From: Bacteroidetes bacterium QS_8_64_10
GTDB lineage: Bacteria; Bacteroidota; Rhodothermia; Rhodothermales; Salinibacteraceae
Direction of reading: 5' to 3'
Assembly (NCBI GenBank): GCA_003022505.1
Contig: PXTQ01000024.1
Coordinates: forward strand, 1-22,253
Length of the DNA stretch: 22,253 nucleotides
The position numbers and the translations under genes are program-made. How positions within the stretch are numbered: position 1 is the first letter of the stretch; the number at the start of each line of letters is the position of its first letter. Below are positions 21,993 through 22,253 of the stretch, one piece after another. The notes under the pieces were generated by a model. That model saw only the letters and a program-made list of their open reading frames with translations, was not told where the DNA came from and searched no databases.

Positions 21993-22105
21993 TTTTGGGT
22001 TGGTGATTTTTGATTGGCGGTTGGTGGGTTGGCGGTTATCGGTTTTGGGTTGCTGGTTGGCGGTTTGTCAGGTCGAAGGTCGAACGTCAAAGGTCGGCAA
22101 GTCAT
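21993..22105 (-). repeat. Sixteen-unit period-7 array upstream of kbl
   Basis: From 21993 the plus strand is divided into 16 words, 15 of them 7 bases and one 8 bases, such as TTTTGGG, TTGGTGA, TTGGCGG (three copies at 22014, 22029 and 22057), and GGTCGAA (22071 and 22078). On the kbl sense strand these read AACC/CCAA words running to within 2 bases of the ATG. This is the longest array in the window. Confidence 0.8.
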
Positions 22106-22114
22106 TCTCCGAGC

Positions 22115-22154
22115 CCTCAAACACCCGAATCCCCAAACGCGCTAACTCGCAACG
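22115..22154 (-). repeat. Five-unit period-8 array over the tdh stop codon
   Basis: CCTCAAAC (22115), ACCCGAAT (22123), then CCCCAAAC, GCGCTAAC and TCGCAACG hold an 8-base register to 22154. The array covers the tdh stop codon (22142-22144) and its last three codons, so array and coding sequence overlap. Confidence 0.65.
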
Positions 22155-22253
22155 GGAAGTTTTTCGAGCATATCGTCAGTGAGGGCGTCGAGGTCGTAGC
22201 GCGGCTGCCAGTTCCAGTCGCGGCGGGGAGCTTCGTCGTCGAGAGAGGCGGGG
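22142..22253 (-). CDS. tdh: L-threonine 3-dehydrogenase (SDR type), C-terminal end
   Basis: Only the last 36 residues are inside the window: PASLDDEAPRRDWNWQPRYD, then LDALTDDMLEKLPVAS and a TAG stop. The 'S.DD..AR.DW.W.P.YDL..MT.DML' ending is typical of the short-chain-dehydrogenase form of threonine dehydrogenase found in Bacteroidota, not the zinc type. It oxidises L-threonine to 2-amino-3-ketobutyrate, the substrate of kbl, which follows 151 bases downstream on the same strand. Assignment rests on this short tail plus the kbl neighbour. A related sugar-nucleotide epimerase is the main alternative. Confidence 0.72.
   Translation of the reverse strand, partial: PASLDDEAPRRDWNWQPRYDLDALTDDMLEKLPVAS

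Noticed and set aside
21993..22154. CRISPR-like array upstream of kbl
   Set aside because: Units are 7-8 bases with no spacers and degenerate sequence, and there are no cas genes.

Overview
The window looks like chromosomal DNA from a high-GC member of the Bacteroidota, most plausibly the Rhodothermia/Salinibacter side. This lineage call is an inference. It rests on strongly acidic proteins, menaquinone genes, start codons without Shine-Dalgarno sequences, two possible TAnnTTTG-type promoter boxes, the rpsF-rpsR-rplI cluster, and an ECF sigma factor beside a TPR-containing Ser/Thr kinase. Almost all genes are housekeeping or regulatory. I see no prophage, integrase, transposase, CRISPR array or biosynthetic cluster.

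Layout. 2-1563: the end of a TerB-like gene, a small inverted-repeat element, a membrane protein, and fxsA converging on and overlapping it. 2081-6534: a renalase-like FAD enzyme convergent with menD and menF, which make the first two committed menaquinone intermediates. 6683-7952: a phosphoglycerate-mutase-like gene broken by an internal deletion, and an unknown membrane protein. 8365-10468: prfA (release factor 1), a secreted protein and a small acidic protein. 10898-12207: rpsF, rpsR and rplI, ending at a good intrinsic terminator. 12534-15836: an ECF sigma factor and a membrane-anchored Ser/Thr kinase with TPR repeats. 16255-17103: prmA. 17363-19405 (minus): a hybrid histidine kinase with a degenerate receiver. 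19533-20546 (minus): an orphan antitoxin-like gene with a PIN-toxin remnant, and an unknown small gene. 20655-20727 (minus): a CAU tRNA. 20811-22253 (minus): a frame-broken kbl behind the 3' end of tdh, the threonine-to-glycine pathway.

The most unusual signal is not a gene. At least fourteen intergenic stretches are built from short degenerate words repeated with a strict period of 7 (less often 8) bases. The longest run in phase for 9 to 16 units. Many end exactly at a start codon, where the sense strand carries AAC or AACC words (genes at 2081, 9522, 10142, 11451, 16255, and on the minus strand the genes at 7257 and 21990). Others follow stop codons (after 10468, after rpsF, over the tdh stop). 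Two loci (menF/menD and tRNA/kbl) carry the words in both orientations, so they could fold. The words differ from locus to locus while the period is kept, so this is neither a simple microsatellite nor a CRISPR array. A leader function, or copy-slippage origin, is inference.

Two conserved enzymes (the mutase-like gene and kbl) carry internal deletions that shift the frame. Either these are real pseudogenes or the assembly has errors; raw reads would decide. The sigma-kinase pair is a good candidate for sigma-factor phosphorylation control, because the acidic residues usual in ECF region 2.2 are replaced by two threonines.
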